Shown piece by piece: positions 43,872-53,419 of a stretch of 64,000 nt of DNA (position 1 is the stretch's first letter; every line of letters begins with the position of its first letter). Origin of the DNA: an uncultured Latescibacterota bacterium (lineage in GTDB: Bacteria; Latescibacterota; UBA2968). The DNA is taken from assembly GCA_951812755.1 (NCBI GenBank), contig OX638329.1:3418522-3482521 (forward strand), read 5' to 3'. The notes under the pieces were generated by a model. That model did no database searches and had not been told where the DNA came from. It saw nothing but the letters and a program-made list of their open reading frames with translations. Both the position numbers and the translations under genes were made by a program.

Positions 43872-45572
43872 ATGCTCGCAGGATTCACATCCCAATCGCC
43901 TCTTGACTTCCGCGAACTCACCCGCGCGCTCACGCGTATGGCAGACAGCCTTGTCGTACACCAAAAAGCGCATCCCTTCGTCGTTGCCCCGCATATTGCG
44001 GGCGTCGCGTTCGCACCCAATTGGCGTACCACACCTCCTGTTTGCCAGACACAAACGGGACATATTGCCTATCTCGACGGTGAATTTTTTAACCGCGCCG
44101 CGCTGTCTCGCTCTGCTACTTCTGACCCCGAATTTTTGGTTCAGGCCATCACGAGCGAGCGCGAACTACTGAACCGTATCGATGGCCTTTTTGCCGGGGT
44201 GGTTTTCGACACGCACAAAAATGAACTGCACATTGTCACTGATCGCTATGGCTTGCGCCCGCTCTACTGGACGCGTCTGGGCAATCGCATTGCATGGGCC
44301 TCTCAGACCAAAGCTTTTCTTGCGTTGCCCGAGTTTTCGCCTGTGATTGACCCCATTTCCCGCGACATATTTTTCGCCACCGGGCAATTGCCTTCTGATC
44401 GCACCTATCTCAAAGGCGTTGCTCCCGTGCCCGCTGCAACGCAAATGACATTTCGCATCTCAGATGGTAGCCTCACACAGCAGCGCTACTGGTCGTGGGA
44501 TGAAATTGCTCCTCTTGCAGGACATCACAGCCAACGCGAACTGGCACATGAATTGGGTGCGCGCTTTCGCACTGCCGTAGAACAGAGAACCACGTCGCAA
44601 ACCGGTCTCGCTCTCAGCGGAGGCCTCGATTCGCGTGCGATCCTCGCCGCTATGTCCAGCGCCCCTAAAACCTTCACATTTGGTCATCCCGACAGCGCTG
44701 ATGTTCGCATTGCAACTCAAGCAGCATCTGTAAAAAACGCGCCACATACCGTCCTCCCCCTCCACAGTCAAAATTGGCTCTTGCCGAGAATCTCCGGCGT
44801 GTGGTATGCCGATGGCGCGCTCGACTTGCTCCACATGCACGGCATTGAACACCTCAAACAACAGAAGGAAGCCTGTGATATTTGTCTCAATGGCGCAGGT
44901 GGCGATGGCTTAGCAGGTGCAGGCCATCTATTTCATCCAAACGGACTCTCTGCTTACCTGAAAAATAAGCTACACATTCGGACAGATCGCAACACAATCC
45001 AACACCTCGAAACCGCATTTAACAATGCGGGATCGGCACATGCTTTTTACATAGACTGGCGGATGCGTGGATTCACCGTGCACGGTCCCCGTCTGGGACT
45101 CTTACACGGCCTCGAATACCGCTTGCCATTCCTCGACAATCAGGTTCAGGAATTTCTCTATTCTATTCCCCTGCAACAAAAAGCCAACAATCGGCTCTAC
45201 CGACAAATGCTTCTCCAGACTTTCCCCGAATACTTCAAAAATATTCCCTATCAGGCCACGGGATTTCCCATATCTCATTCTCCCTGGACCGTCAGGATCC
45301 TGCGAGGTCTCACCCGATTTCGCAACCCCACGCCCCATACCTTTGCCGATTACGCAAATTGGTTACGCCAATCGCCGGGTAAAAATTTGTGCGACCATCT
45401 TCTCTACAACACATCTGAAACCTCCAGGCTCTGGCAACGCCACATCGCAGGTGAAGATCACACTATCATTTTGGGGCGCTACATGACCTATCAACTCTAT
45501 CTTACCCAGCTTTTTGACGTCAAATATCGCACATCAGAAGAAGTAGCTGAACTATTGAAAATTACCCTATAA
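43872..45572 (+). CDS. Asparagine-synthase-like amidotransferase lacking the glutaminase cysteine
   Basis: A 566-residue protein with an N-terminal Ntn-hydrolase-like domain (about 1-190; FLVQAI, DGLFAGVVFDTHKNELHIVTDRYGLRPLYW) and a C-terminal ATP-pyrophosphatase domain with the P-loop ALSGGLDSRAILAAM (SGGLDS at 249-254) and CLNGAGGDGLAGAGH. Ordinary asparagine synthases begin Met-Cys, and the exposed Cys hydrolyses glutamine. Here residue 2 is leucine and no alternative start supplies a cysteine. It must therefore use ammonia or act as an intramolecular amide/lactam-forming enzyme, as beta-lactam synthetases and lasso-peptide cyclases do. The ATG at 43872 is chosen for homology; AGACAGGT lies upstream. 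Confidence 0.87.
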   Translation: MLAGFTSQSPLDFRELTRALTRMADSLVVHQKAHPFVVAPHIAGVAFAPNWRTTPPVCQTQTGHIAYLDGEFFNRAALSRSATSDPEFLVQAITSERELLNRIDGLFAGVVFDTHKNELHIVTDRYGLRPLYWTRLGNRIAWASQTKAFLALPEFSPVIDPISRDIFFATGQLPSDRTYLKGVAPVPAATQMTFRISDGSLTQQRYWSWDEIAPLAGHHSQRELAHELGARFRTAVEQRTTSQTGLALSGGLDSRAILAAMSSAPKTFTFGHPDSADVRIATQAASVKNAPHTVLPLHSQNWLLPRISGVWYADGALDLLHMHGIEHLKQQKEACDICLNGAGGDGLAGAGHLFHPNGLSAYLKNKLHIRTDRNTIQHLETAFNNAGSAHAFYIDWRMRGFTVHGPRLGLLHGLEYRLPFLDNQVQEFLYSIPLQQKANNRLYRQMLLQTFPEYFKNIPYQATGFPISHSPWTVRILRGLTRFRNPTPHTFADYANWLRQSPGKNLCDHLLYNTSETSRLWQRHIAGEDHTIILGRYMTYQLYLTQLFDVKYRTSEEVAELLKITL

Positions 45573-45573
45573 T

Positions 45574-45613
45574 AAAAAACTGCCATCCGATATTTTTGGA
45601 CGGCAGTTTCTTA
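45574..45613. terminator. Bidirectional terminator
   Basis: AAACTGCC-TCC and GGA-GGCAGTTT form a stem with an A run on one side and T run on the other. It ends the asparagine-synthase-like gene on plus and the higA side on minus. Confidence 0.75.
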
Positions 45614-45651
45614 AACAATTTTTACTGTCAATACTGTAGCACATTACGCAA

Positions 45652-45948
45652 CTACGCAGGTGCAAAAATCTTGACCTCCTTTTCTATCCGATCAGCCAAT
45701 GTCATTCTTGCTTTTTCTATCTCATAATGTGTTTGAATGCCTGTCCAGAATTCAACCGACATGCCAAAATAACGAGCAAGTCGAAGTGCTATATCTGCAC
45801 TAATACCCTTTTCCCCGCGAATAATTTTGTTGATTTTTATTGCAGGAACGCAAATATCACGAGCAAGACGATAGCAACTGATTCCCATTGGCTTCAGAAA
45901 TTCTTCTTGCAAAATCTCACCTGGATGAATTGGGGGCCTGTCTCTCAT
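45652..45948 (-). CDS. higA: HigA-family antitoxin, apparently without HigB
   Basis: A 98-residue HTH protein with the HigA signature: PPIHPGEILQEEFLKPMGISCYRLARDICVP, INKIIRGEKGISADIALRLARYFGMS and FWTGIQTHYEIE. It normally follows a HigB RelE-type toxin and represses the shared promoter. Only 34 bases separate it from tamB upstream, and no toxin frame is found on either side. It may be an orphan antitoxin or a regulator of the tam region. No strong ribosome site. Confidence 0.9.
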   Translation of the reverse strand: MRDRPPIHPGEILQEEFLKPMGISCYRLARDICVPAIKINKIIRGEKGISADIALRLARYFGMSVEFWTGIQTHYEIEKARMTLADRIEKEVKIFAPA

Positions 45949-45982
45949 AATAGCACCTCAATGATAAATGATATATGTTTAC

Positions 45983-48900
45983 TCACCACTCTTTCTTCCA
46001 GAATAACCCTATCGATCCTCGCCTGCGTTGATTATTACCTTCATTCACCTCTTCTATCTGACTCGCTTCCAATATCACCTCTGGGAAGATCTCAAATTCC
46101 ATCGTCGCTTCATAAGCCGTGCTCGAAAAATCCTGTGCATAACTTATAAACAACCTGTCCCCAATATACTTGCCCAATCGAATCCTGGGGAGATTGCCTT
46201 CGCCAATATCGACCTCCACAAGATCCAGGCGCAATTTTTGTCCAATGTGTCGCCCCAGGCGATTTGCAACAACCCCCGCAAACAGGTCCAGCGTATGATC
46301 GCGGGAAAACTGAAATTGATCAGCCGGTCTGCCTGTTAACAATAGAGATGCAATATTCCCCATATCCCCCCCCAATGACGGATCGCTGCTGTCAAATGAA
46401 ATCTGCGGATACGTCAATGTCCCCCCCACTATGACAATAATATCAACAGGCTCTGGCTTCTCGCCCTCTGTAATCACAGCGCGCACGCGCGTCTCGGCGC
46501 GAATATCCAGATCGGGATTCCAGTCGGGCCTGCCCTGAAATTGAATTTCACCTCGTGTAATGCGCAAGCGGTTGTTTTGCCAGATGTAATTGCCTCGACG
46601 GCTCGATAACGTACCGTAAATACGCGAATCTTCGCGATTTTTTATCACATCCAGATCGCCCCCAATTTCCACCTCAAAGGCTGGATCGCGCAACCACACC
46701 TGTCTGTCAGCAGACACTTGCAGGTGTATTTCCGGGTCCCTCAGAAACGACGGCATTTCCGGGCTTGGTTCTTCAAACAATTCCGTTAAGCGAATCTCCG
46801 CCTGTTTTGTCGCCAGGCTCGGTACTCCGAGCAATTCTGCCAGTCGAATCTCTGCCTGTTTCATCGCCAGTTTGCCCACAACTTTGCTGCCCTGCGGCGT
46901 TCCCGTGATCTGCAATTGTCCATCTGTCACGATTTGTAGTTCGGGCCGGGCAACTGGTTCAAAATCGCGGAGTTGTGCAGACAAATCCCATCTGCTCGGC
47001 AAAAAACCCTCAAGCATTATATCGCCGGAAAGATTCGCCGAAGTCCCAATCGCAAGACTGTCAATCCGAATTTTTTCATCTTCAACCACAGCACGCCCCG
47101 AAACAGGCGCGTAAGACCGATGCAGTTCGGGCAGGTGGAATACCCCATCTCGAATTTCGATTACACCTTGAATGTCCGGTTTCTCAAAACGACCGCGCGC
47201 TTCCAGATCGAAAGATAACATCCCTGAAATCCCCTCAGCGGCACCGAAAAACGCGTTTGGAACTGTGCCAATTACCATTTCCTCAGACCGTTTTATCCCG
47301 GCCAATTCTGTTTTTTCATCCGCTAAGTTTGGGCGTGTCCTCAAAGCGACCCCCTCAGACCGAGCGCGCAAATGCATATCACCTGTACCTGCAATGGGAA
47401 AACTGCCTAACAGTGCCAGGACTTCATCTCTATCGGGTACGACTTTCACCTCAAAGTGTATCCTGTCATTCCCCAAAGACACCTCTCCTGTGGCACTATC
47501 GAACCCCACTCTTGATATTTCGCCCTTTGCAAGATCGAATTGAAAAAAAACAAGTGGATCAGTCAATGTGCCGGCAAAAAGCACTTCACCATTGAGAATG
47601 CCCCCCATACCTGAAGCACCCGCCAGAAATGCCCAGGGGCGCAAATCCAGATCTTTCAACAACACCTCTACGGTTGCCTGAAAACCCTGTTGATCTCGCG
47701 CGATCAAACGCCCCGCTGGCCCAGAAAGCACCAAATGCTCGATGTGAACGCCGTGAGATGGCGAATACGCAAACCGAACAGGTCCCTCGTTATGCAGCAC
47801 CACCTGATCGACTTTAACGTAAAGTGAATCCATCGCAACCTGAAAATGATCTTCTTTTTCTCCTGCGTGTCCGAAAAAAAGGACGCGGTTGTCCTGCTGT
47901 ACGTCACTACCCAACAAAAATGATGTTTCGCCCTGTACATACACAGCATCGAAAAACACAGCTTGCAACGACCGATCTCCCCAGGTCAAGCGATCCACTT
48001 TCAGGTTAACAGCACCCGAATCCGGACGCGACCATCGCGTCTCAATTGCAACATTCTGAAGCGGGATGCCCACCACAACGATGCTATCTGTGCTACCTTG
48101 TGCAGTAAAACCGGGCGCATCCAACGTTCCTGACCAGGTGCCCGATAGAGCCACTGCCCCCGATAAATCTACATCTATCACCTCGCCTATCGCCTCTAAA
48201 TCCTGTACATCCATCAGCCATTGGCCCTCAGAATACCGATCAATATGCCCCTGAGTGGAAAACATTCCACCCGCGCCCGATAGATCAGCGCGAATATCAG
48301 ATGCCCAATCAGAATCGACCAATGCGGAAACTCGCAAACTATCTGCCGCAGCATTACCCACAATATTCCCCGCCAATTCAATGGTCAAATCGCCACCTGC
48401 GATGCCATCCACATTGCCCGCAAGCGTCAGTGATGTGCCCCACCTATCTGTGCCTGTCAAAAAGGGTAACGCGACCTCCGCCTGGATATTCCCCTCAATA
48501 GCCGGTTTTTCTTCCTCAAAATGCAATTGCCCATTTCCATTGACGCGCGTTCCCCAATTTTGTAGAGACGTCTCAAAATGATCGATAAAAAGCCGTTGAT
48601 CTACATATCTCGCACCATCAATACGCCCTGTCGTCCGCCCGACTTTATCGGGCACGTAGGGAAAGTGCCCAGTGTGCAAATCGCGAAATCGCATTTCCCA
48701 TTCGCCATCCCAGGTGTTCAACCGCACTTCACCACTACCCACTATATTGCCACTTGGCCCGTTAGCAGTGACCTGTGCCCGCAACAGGCCATTTGCCAAA
48801 TTGCCGGCAAAACGCACAGAATCAAATCGCGTATCCCCGAACTGCACGCGCTGAAAAACACCCTCGGCAACAGCACTCTCCACACCAGAAGAATCTATTG

Positions 48901-49879
48901 CAAAAGTAACCATCCCGTCCATACGTGTTCTGATATGGGGTAAATCGGTGTCAAATCCACCTGTGTATCCCAACGAAATGAGATCATCGGTCTCGATCTT
49001 TAAAACCACATCTCCACGCAATGCAAACGGCGCAATTCCCATAATGCCATTAAACGCAATTAAAACTTCTTCGTCTTTCACAACCAGTTCTGTAACAAGG
49101 GATTGCAAGCTACCCTTCACGTTTCCATGCATCTGCATAGCGCGTGTGGGCAGATCGACCAGGTTTCTGAGATCTGCCAGCCATAAAGAATCGGCTTCCA
49201 CAACGAGATCTACCTCGGGATTATCCAATTGCCGCACCGACCCGCGCAGCAAAATGCGAGATTCGTGAGTGTGTAGCGCCACATCGTTCAGTAGCAAGTG
49301 ACCGCCCTGCAAAATGGCAATGCCTGACAAATTGGTCACTTCCAGCGGTGGATCGAATTGTACCGAGCGAAAACGCTCCAGGATCAAACGGCACTTCGAT
49401 TCTCCCGCGAAAATAGCGCCCTTTAGGGCGAGATCGCGCACCTGTGTACCATCAACTACAATATTGGCATCCGCTATCTCCAGCGACTCAATATCCAAAT
49501 CCAAAGGTAGCAGAACATCCCCCCTTGACGTCTCGATCCCTTCGCCAGAAGCGTCAATCCGCATCTCAATTCTCGACAACCTCAGCCGACGAACCAAAAC
49601 CTTTCCCCTTAACAGTCCCCAAAAACTGTACGCCACATCGAGCGTATCCACATGCGCCCAATCCCCAACCTGCACATCCACAATGCGACAATCCCCCAGC
49701 GGATTGCCCTGAATCTCACCAATCCGATAGATCTCATCCCCTTGCCGAGACAGGGCGCGCTGCGCCAACCCGCGCAAAAGATCATTGGCATAGCCACCCG
49801 AGACCAGTATCGCCACCACCGCCAGCACAATGCCCATGCCCACCATGATCCAGATTATTGATTTCGCTCGTCTGCACAT
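45983..49879 (-). CDS. tamB: Translocation and assembly module protein TamB
   Basis: A 1298-residue periplasm-spanning protein with an N-terminal TM anchor (about 8-27), then a long beta-taco of hydrophobic-groove repeats linked to lipid and autotransporter traffic between membranes. The C-terminal DUF490 part is clear: ILLTGRPADQFQFSRD, LRIGKYI-like IRLGKYIGDRLFISYAQDF and a terminal FWKKEW. Near residue 1020-1055 a small internal duplication (KQAEIRLAELLGVPS and KQAEIRLTELFEEPS) is present. tamA lies just upstream on the same strand, the standard pairing. Confidence 0.92.
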   Translation of the reverse strand: MCRRAKSIIWIMVGMGIVLAVVAILVSGGYANDLLRGLAQRALSRQGDEIYRIGEIQGNPLGDCRIVDVQVGDWAHVDTLDVAYSFWGLLRGKVLVRRLRLSRIEMRIDASGEGIETSRGDVLLPLDLDIESLEIADANIVVDGTQVRDLALKGAIFAGESKCRLILERFRSVQFDPPLEVTNLSGIAILQGGHLLLNDVALHTHESRILLRGSVRQLDNPEVDLVVEADSLWLADLRNLVDLPTRAMQMHGNVKGSLQSLVTELVVKDEEVLIAFNGIMGIAPFALRGDVVLKIETDDLISLGYTGGFDTDLPHIRTRMDGMVTFAIDSSGVESAVAEGVFQRVQFGDTRFDSVRFAGNLANGLLRAQVTANGPSGNIVGSGEVRLNTWDGEWEMRFRDLHTGHFPYVPDKVGRTTGRIDGARYVDQRLFIDHFETSLQNWGTRVNGNGQLHFEEEKPAIEGNIQAEVALPFLTGTDRWGTSLTLAGNVDGIAGGDLTIELAGNIVGNAAADSLRVSALVDSDWASDIRADLSGAGGMFSTQGHIDRYSEGQWLMDVQDLEAIGEVIDVDLSGAVALSGTWSGTLDAPGFTAQGSTDSIVVVGIPLQNVAIETRWSRPDSGAVNLKVDRLTWGDRSLQAVFFDAVYVQGETSFLLGSDVQQDNRVLFFGHAGEKEDHFQVAMDSLYVKVDQVVLHNEGPVRFAYSPSHGVHIEHLVLSGPAGRLIARDQQGFQATVEVLLKDLDLRPWAFLAGASGMGGILNGEVLFAGTLTDPLVFFQFDLAKGEISRVGFDSATGEVSLGNDRIHFEVKVVPDRDEVLALLGSFPIAGTGDMHLRARSEGVALRTRPNLADEKTELAGIKRSEEMVIGTVPNAFFGAAEGISGMLSFDLEARGRFEKPDIQGVIEIRDGVFHLPELHRSYAPVSGRAVVEDEKIRIDSLAIGTSANLSGDIMLEGFLPSRWDLSAQLRDFEPVARPELQIVTDGQLQITGTPQGSKVVGKLAMKQAEIRLAELLGVPSLATKQAEIRLTELFEEPSPEMPSFLRDPEIHLQVSADRQVWLRDPAFEVEIGGDLDVIKNREDSRIYGTLSSRRGNYIWQNNRLRITRGEIQFQGRPDWNPDLDIRAETRVRAVITEGEKPEPVDIIVIVGGTLTYPQISFDSSDPSLGGDMGNIASLLLTGRPADQFQFSRDHTLDLFAGVVANRLGRHIGQKLRLDLVEVDIGEGNLPRIRLGKYIGDRLFISYAQDFSSTAYEATMEFEIFPEVILEASQIEEVNEGNNQRRRGSIGLFWKKEW

Positions 49880-49917
49880 TTGACTACTGCCTTTTCAGTC
49901 GTTGCTTTTGACTTTTC

Positions 49918-49951
49918 CATCTGCGTTTATCTGCGTCCATCTGCGGATACT
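49918..49951. repeat. 10-bp-periodic ATCTGCG array between tamA and tamB
   Basis: Units ATCTGCGTTT, ATCTGCGTCC and ATCTGCGGAT at exact 10-bp steps, 10 bases after the tamA stop codon and inside the tamA-tamB operon gap. Confidence 0.75.
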
Positions 49952-49960
49952 CGTCTTTTC

Positions 49961-51730
49961 TCAAAATGCCTGCCCTAAACTAATGTGGTACTGAATTCTT
50001 TTCTCCACTGTCCCATCATCCGACAAGCGGTAGCCCACATCAAATCTCACGGGACCAACCGGACTCAAATATCGAAGTCCCACGCCCACAGCGTACTTAA
50101 GCGATCCGGGGGTAAAAGCCCCCAACTTCGCATCGACATTGCCCACATCTATAAAAATGGCTGTACCAAGTGAAAAAAATACCTGTGTTCTAATCTCCAC
50201 GCTCATCTCCACACGGCTCAAACCACCTGTTGGCTCACCCTGATGGTCTTTTGGCCCCAATTCATTCAATCCCCACCCCCGCACGCTATTGAGTCCTCCT
50301 GCAAAAAATCGCTCGACATTGGGCACGCCCCCCGCCTTGCCCAGTTCAAAAATCACACCGCCCTGCACGCGCAGCGCCAGCACACTTCGCAGGGGCATAC
50401 GGCGGAACCATCTCCCCTCTGCGGTTGCCTGCAAAAATTCGCCATCTGATCCCAGAAACTGCCCGCGTTCGCGCACTGTGAACTGTGCAAGCATACCCGA
50501 TTGCGGGTCAAAAATATCGTCGCGAGTATCTACAAGCAACCCGACCTTCATCTCTGCGAACGCGCTATCGGCCGAAAAATCAACCACACCACCGCTGAAC
50601 TGAGCGATCAGATCCGTCACAGTCGTGATATTTCGTTCAAGAGATAAATTTCCCCCCAACTCGTCCTGTACAAACGCTGCCTGCCGTTCGCGTTGCACAA
50701 ACCCGCTAATATTCAACCAATTGTTGCTGCTGAGAAAATACGGCTGCCGCAGACCCAGCAATGTTTCCCTATTCTTCCCGGAAATCCGCCCAGACAATTT
50801 GAGCTGGCGAGCACCCCCACCAAAATTGCGATGAGTCCACGCCCCCGATGTCCACAAGTCTTCATCCGTATCATATCCCACACCCAGGCGCAGTGCTTGA
50901 AAAGGTCGTTCAGACACGCGCACATCCACATCCACCTGATTTTCCGAACTATCTTTTAAGACCAAAGCCACAGACCGGAACACCCCTGCGCGGTATAGCA
51001 GGTGCTGGCTTTTCTGCAACGCCGCTTCGCTGAATTGCTCGCCCGATTGAAATGTCAAGCCACGCGAAATGGTCTTCTCAGACACGGCTTTGTTGCCCGA
51101 TATCTGAACAGTACCCAGAGAGCATACGGGACCAGACGCGAGTTTTAGAACGAGTTCGGCCTGCTGTGCCACAATCGTCGTCTCGACCTCGGCTCGCACA
51201 AACGCATAGCCCCTATTACGCAACTCGCTCACAACCTCCGACACGCCCTTGTTCACGCGCTCGTGTGATAGCGGCTTGCCCTCAAGTTGTCCAAAAGCGT
51301 TCTCAATATCTTCGCCACCAATTACCGATGCTCTGGAAATCCGCGTCAAAGGTCCTTCTGTAATATGTATCTCCAGCCCAATCTCATCTGCGCTAAGCTG
51401 CTCAATAGTCGAATGTACCGATACTGCCAAATATCCCAGATCGCGGTAATATGCTCGCAATTTTTCCAGATCAGATGTCAGGATCAAAGGATCGTATCTG
51501 CGCGCATGGACCCAGGGCAAAAAATCGTACCACGGCGAGGCTCGCGCGACCATTAGTGCTTTCAATTCACTTCCCCAAATGGCTCGGTGGCCCGAAATGT
51601 AGTGCCACCTCACAATGGGGGCATCAGACGGGGTTTCTCCATAGGCTGGCACAGCGGTTATTAGAGCGACCAGTATAAAACAGGCCCTCAATCTGACGAA
51701 GAGGACCTTTAGGAGATCGGTGTAATCCAT
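49961..51730 (-). CDS. tamA: Omp85-family outer-membrane protein TamA
   Basis: About 589 residues with a signal peptide (LLKVLFVRLRACFILVALIT up to PAYGE), POTRA domains (about 35-300; AYYRDLGYLAVSV, LRNRGYAFVRAEV, FQSGEQFSEAALQKSQHLLYRAGVF) and an Omp85 barrel. The barrel shows the VRGW motif in FFAGGLNSVRGWGLNELGP, GPVRFDVGYRL near the end, and a terminal phenylalanine. It inserts outer-membrane proteins with TamB. The start is uncertain: ATG at 51730 gives a clean signal peptide, while the frame is open to 51793; no strong ribosome site marks either. Confidence 0.9.
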   Translation of the reverse strand: MDYTDLLKVLFVRLRACFILVALITAVPAYGETPSDAPIVRWHYISGHRAIWGSELKALMVARASPWYDFLPWVHARRYDPLILTSDLEKLRAYYRDLGYLAVSVHSTIEQLSADEIGLEIHITEGPLTRISRASVIGGEDIENAFGQLEGKPLSHERVNKGVSEVVSELRNRGYAFVRAEVETTIVAQQAELVLKLASGPVCSLGTVQISGNKAVSEKTISRGLTFQSGEQFSEAALQKSQHLLYRAGVFRSVALVLKDSSENQVDVDVRVSERPFQALRLGVGYDTDEDLWTSGAWTHRNFGGGARQLKLSGRISGKNRETLLGLRQPYFLSSNNWLNISGFVQRERQAAFVQDELGGNLSLERNITTVTDLIAQFSGGVVDFSADSAFAEMKVGLLVDTRDDIFDPQSGMLAQFTVRERGQFLGSDGEFLQATAEGRWFRRMPLRSVLALRVQGGVIFELGKAGGVPNVERFFAGGLNSVRGWGLNELGPKDHQGEPTGGLSRVEMSVEIRTQVFFSLGTAIFIDVGNVDAKLGAFTPGSLKYAVGVGLRYLSPVGPVRFDVGYRLSDDGTVEKRIQYHISLGQAF

Positions 51731-51820
51731 TCTATCACAATGAGTCATGAGAAAATAGGGGTTAAAGGAGACAGGGGCCATGAGACGCGGCATTTTCTAT
51801 CTGTTTTTCATTCATGAGAG

Positions 51821-53236
51821 CTAAATTTCCCCAATCCGATGCAATTTCAGCAAATTGGTCTCGGCACGCGCCGTGATGGGCGCACCGGCCAGAATCACCA
51901 GCGTATCTCCAAAACGCACATTGCCCTCAGAGAGCAACCGCGCTTCAACTTCGGCAACCATGCGATCCGTGTCGTCGATTAGTGTAATTTGACGGGGTTC
52001 AACGCCCCAGCACAAGCACAACCGCCGACATATCCGCGCGCTGGGCGTAAATGCGATAATTGGCGTGCGCGGTCTGCGTTTTGAAATTAGACGCGCAGTA
52101 GATCCCGACTGGGTAAATGCGACAATGGCTTTGGGAGATACCGCAGTTGATACCGCAGCGGCGGCTTGCCCTATCGCATCCGGGAAAGAGAGCGATGAAT
52201 CCAGATTCAGAATTGGCGGAGCCAGTTCCACACTCGCTTCGGCCTTCTCAATAATTCGCACCATCATTTGCACGGTTTGAACGGGATATTTACCAATCGC
52301 GGTCTCGCCAGACAGCATCACCGCATCGGTGCCGTCGAAAATCGCATTGGCCACATCTGACGCCTCGGCGCGCGTGGGCCGAGGGTGATCGGTCATCGAC
52401 TCCAGCATCTGCGTGGCCGTAATCACGAATACCCCCGCGCGATTGGCCGCCGATATCACGCGCTTTTGAATCACCGGCACGTCTTCAGGCGATAATTCCA
52501 CGCCCAGGTCGCCCCGCGCAACCATTACGCCATCGGCAACATCGAGGATATCTTCGAGGTGATCGACGGCTTCGGCGCGTTCCAGCTTTGCAATAACAGG
52601 GATCTCCTTCTCTGCCTGTTCAATAATATGTTGAACCTCTCGCACATCGTCGGGTTCCCGCACAAAAGACAAAGCTATATAATCCACGCCCAATTCGATG
52701 CCCAGATCCAGGTCCTCTCGGTCTTTGGTCGTCAGAGAAGGCGCGCTGACCCGCACCCCGGGCAAATTGATGCCCTTATTGGATTTTAACAGCCCGCCCA
52801 CCACAACCTCACACACGACATCCGAGCGATAGACCTCGCGCACTATCAACTCAATATGTCCGTCATCAAGCAAAATGCGATCTGTGGGCTTCACATCTCG
52901 GGGCAACCCCGCATAAGTTGTCGATACACACTCGGCATCGCCCAGCACTTCGCGGGTCGTCACTATCAGTCTGTTGCCTTCTTTCAATTCAATCGGGTCC
53001 TGTGCGAGTTTCCCCACCCGCATTTTTGGTCCCTGCAAATCCTGCAAAATGGCGACACTGCGCTGCATGTTATCCGCAATCTGCCGAATGCGCCCGACAT
53101 TCTCCGCGTGTTCATCTCGTGTACCGTGTGAAAAATTGAGCCGAAAAACATCTACCCCCGCCCCAATCAGTTGCTCTATCACCCGACCTGACGAACTCGC
53201 TGGACCCAGTGTACTCACAATTTTTGCTCTGCACAT
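51821..53236 (-). CDS. pyk: Pyruvate kinase
   Basis: A 471-residue glycolytic enzyme making pyruvate and ATP from PEP and ADP. It opens AKIVSTLGPASSS, with FRLNFSHGTRDEH for K+ and ATP contacts, VDYIALSFVREPDDV, the catalytic lysine in PVIAKLERAEAV, the Mg-binding VMVARGDLGVELSPEDVP and MLSGETAIGKYPV. The C-terminal allosteric domain (about 350-471) is complete, without the extra PEP-utiliser domain of some pyk. AAAAGGTATAAC precedes the ATG. First of a pyk-tamA-tamB-higA run on minus. Confidence 0.96.
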   Translation of the reverse strand: MCRAKIVSTLGPASSSGRVIEQLIGAGVDVFRLNFSHGTRDEHAENVGRIRQIADNMQRSVAILQDLQGPKMRVGKLAQDPIELKEGNRLIVTTREVLGDAECVSTTYAGLPRDVKPTDRILLDDGHIELIVREVYRSDVVCEVVVGGLLKSNKGINLPGVRVSAPSLTTKDREDLDLGIELGVDYIALSFVREPDDVREVQHIIEQAEKEIPVIAKLERAEAVDHLEDILDVADGVMVARGDLGVELSPEDVPVIQKRVISAANRAGVFVITATQMLESMTDHPRPTRAEASDVANAIFDGTDAVMLSGETAIGKYPVQTVQMMVRIIEKAEASVELAPPILNLDSSLSFPDAIGQAAAAVSTAVSPKAIVAFTQSGSTARLISKRRPRTPIIAFTPSARICRRLCLCWGVEPRQITLIDDTDRMVAEVEARLLSEGNVRFGDTLVILAGAPITARAETNLLKLHRIGEI

Positions 53237-53266
53237 GTTATACCTTTTCGTTTTCCGTCCGATGCA

Positions 53267-53419
53267 TTAAAGCTCTTTGAGCTTACCCTTCTCTTTCTCT
53301 TTTTCGGCTTCAGCGATTAAAAAATCCAATTTCCCCGATTTTGAGTCCGCCTCGATCTGTTTATCCCATTTGTCCCAGTCTTTTTTATTTGCCGACTTGA
53401 TTGTCTCTATATTTGATAC
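53267..53419 (-). CDS. 50-residue antitoxin-like ORF with GTA in place of a start codon
   Basis: The frame reads SNIETIKSANKKDWDKW, then DKQIEADSKSGKLDFLIAEA and a Lys/Glu-rich EKEKEKGKLKEL end, a composition and closing pattern known from small antitoxin-type proteins. A perfect ribosome site AAGGAGGT sits five bases before codon 1, but codon 1 is GTA, and the codon two before it in frame is the stop TGA. No ATG, GTG or TTG opens this frame before residue 31. Either a start codon was lost by one base change or a non-standard start is used. Confidence 0.45.
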   Translation of the reverse strand, partial: VSNIETIKSANKKDWDKWDKQIEADSKSGKLDFLIAEAEKEKEKGKLKEL

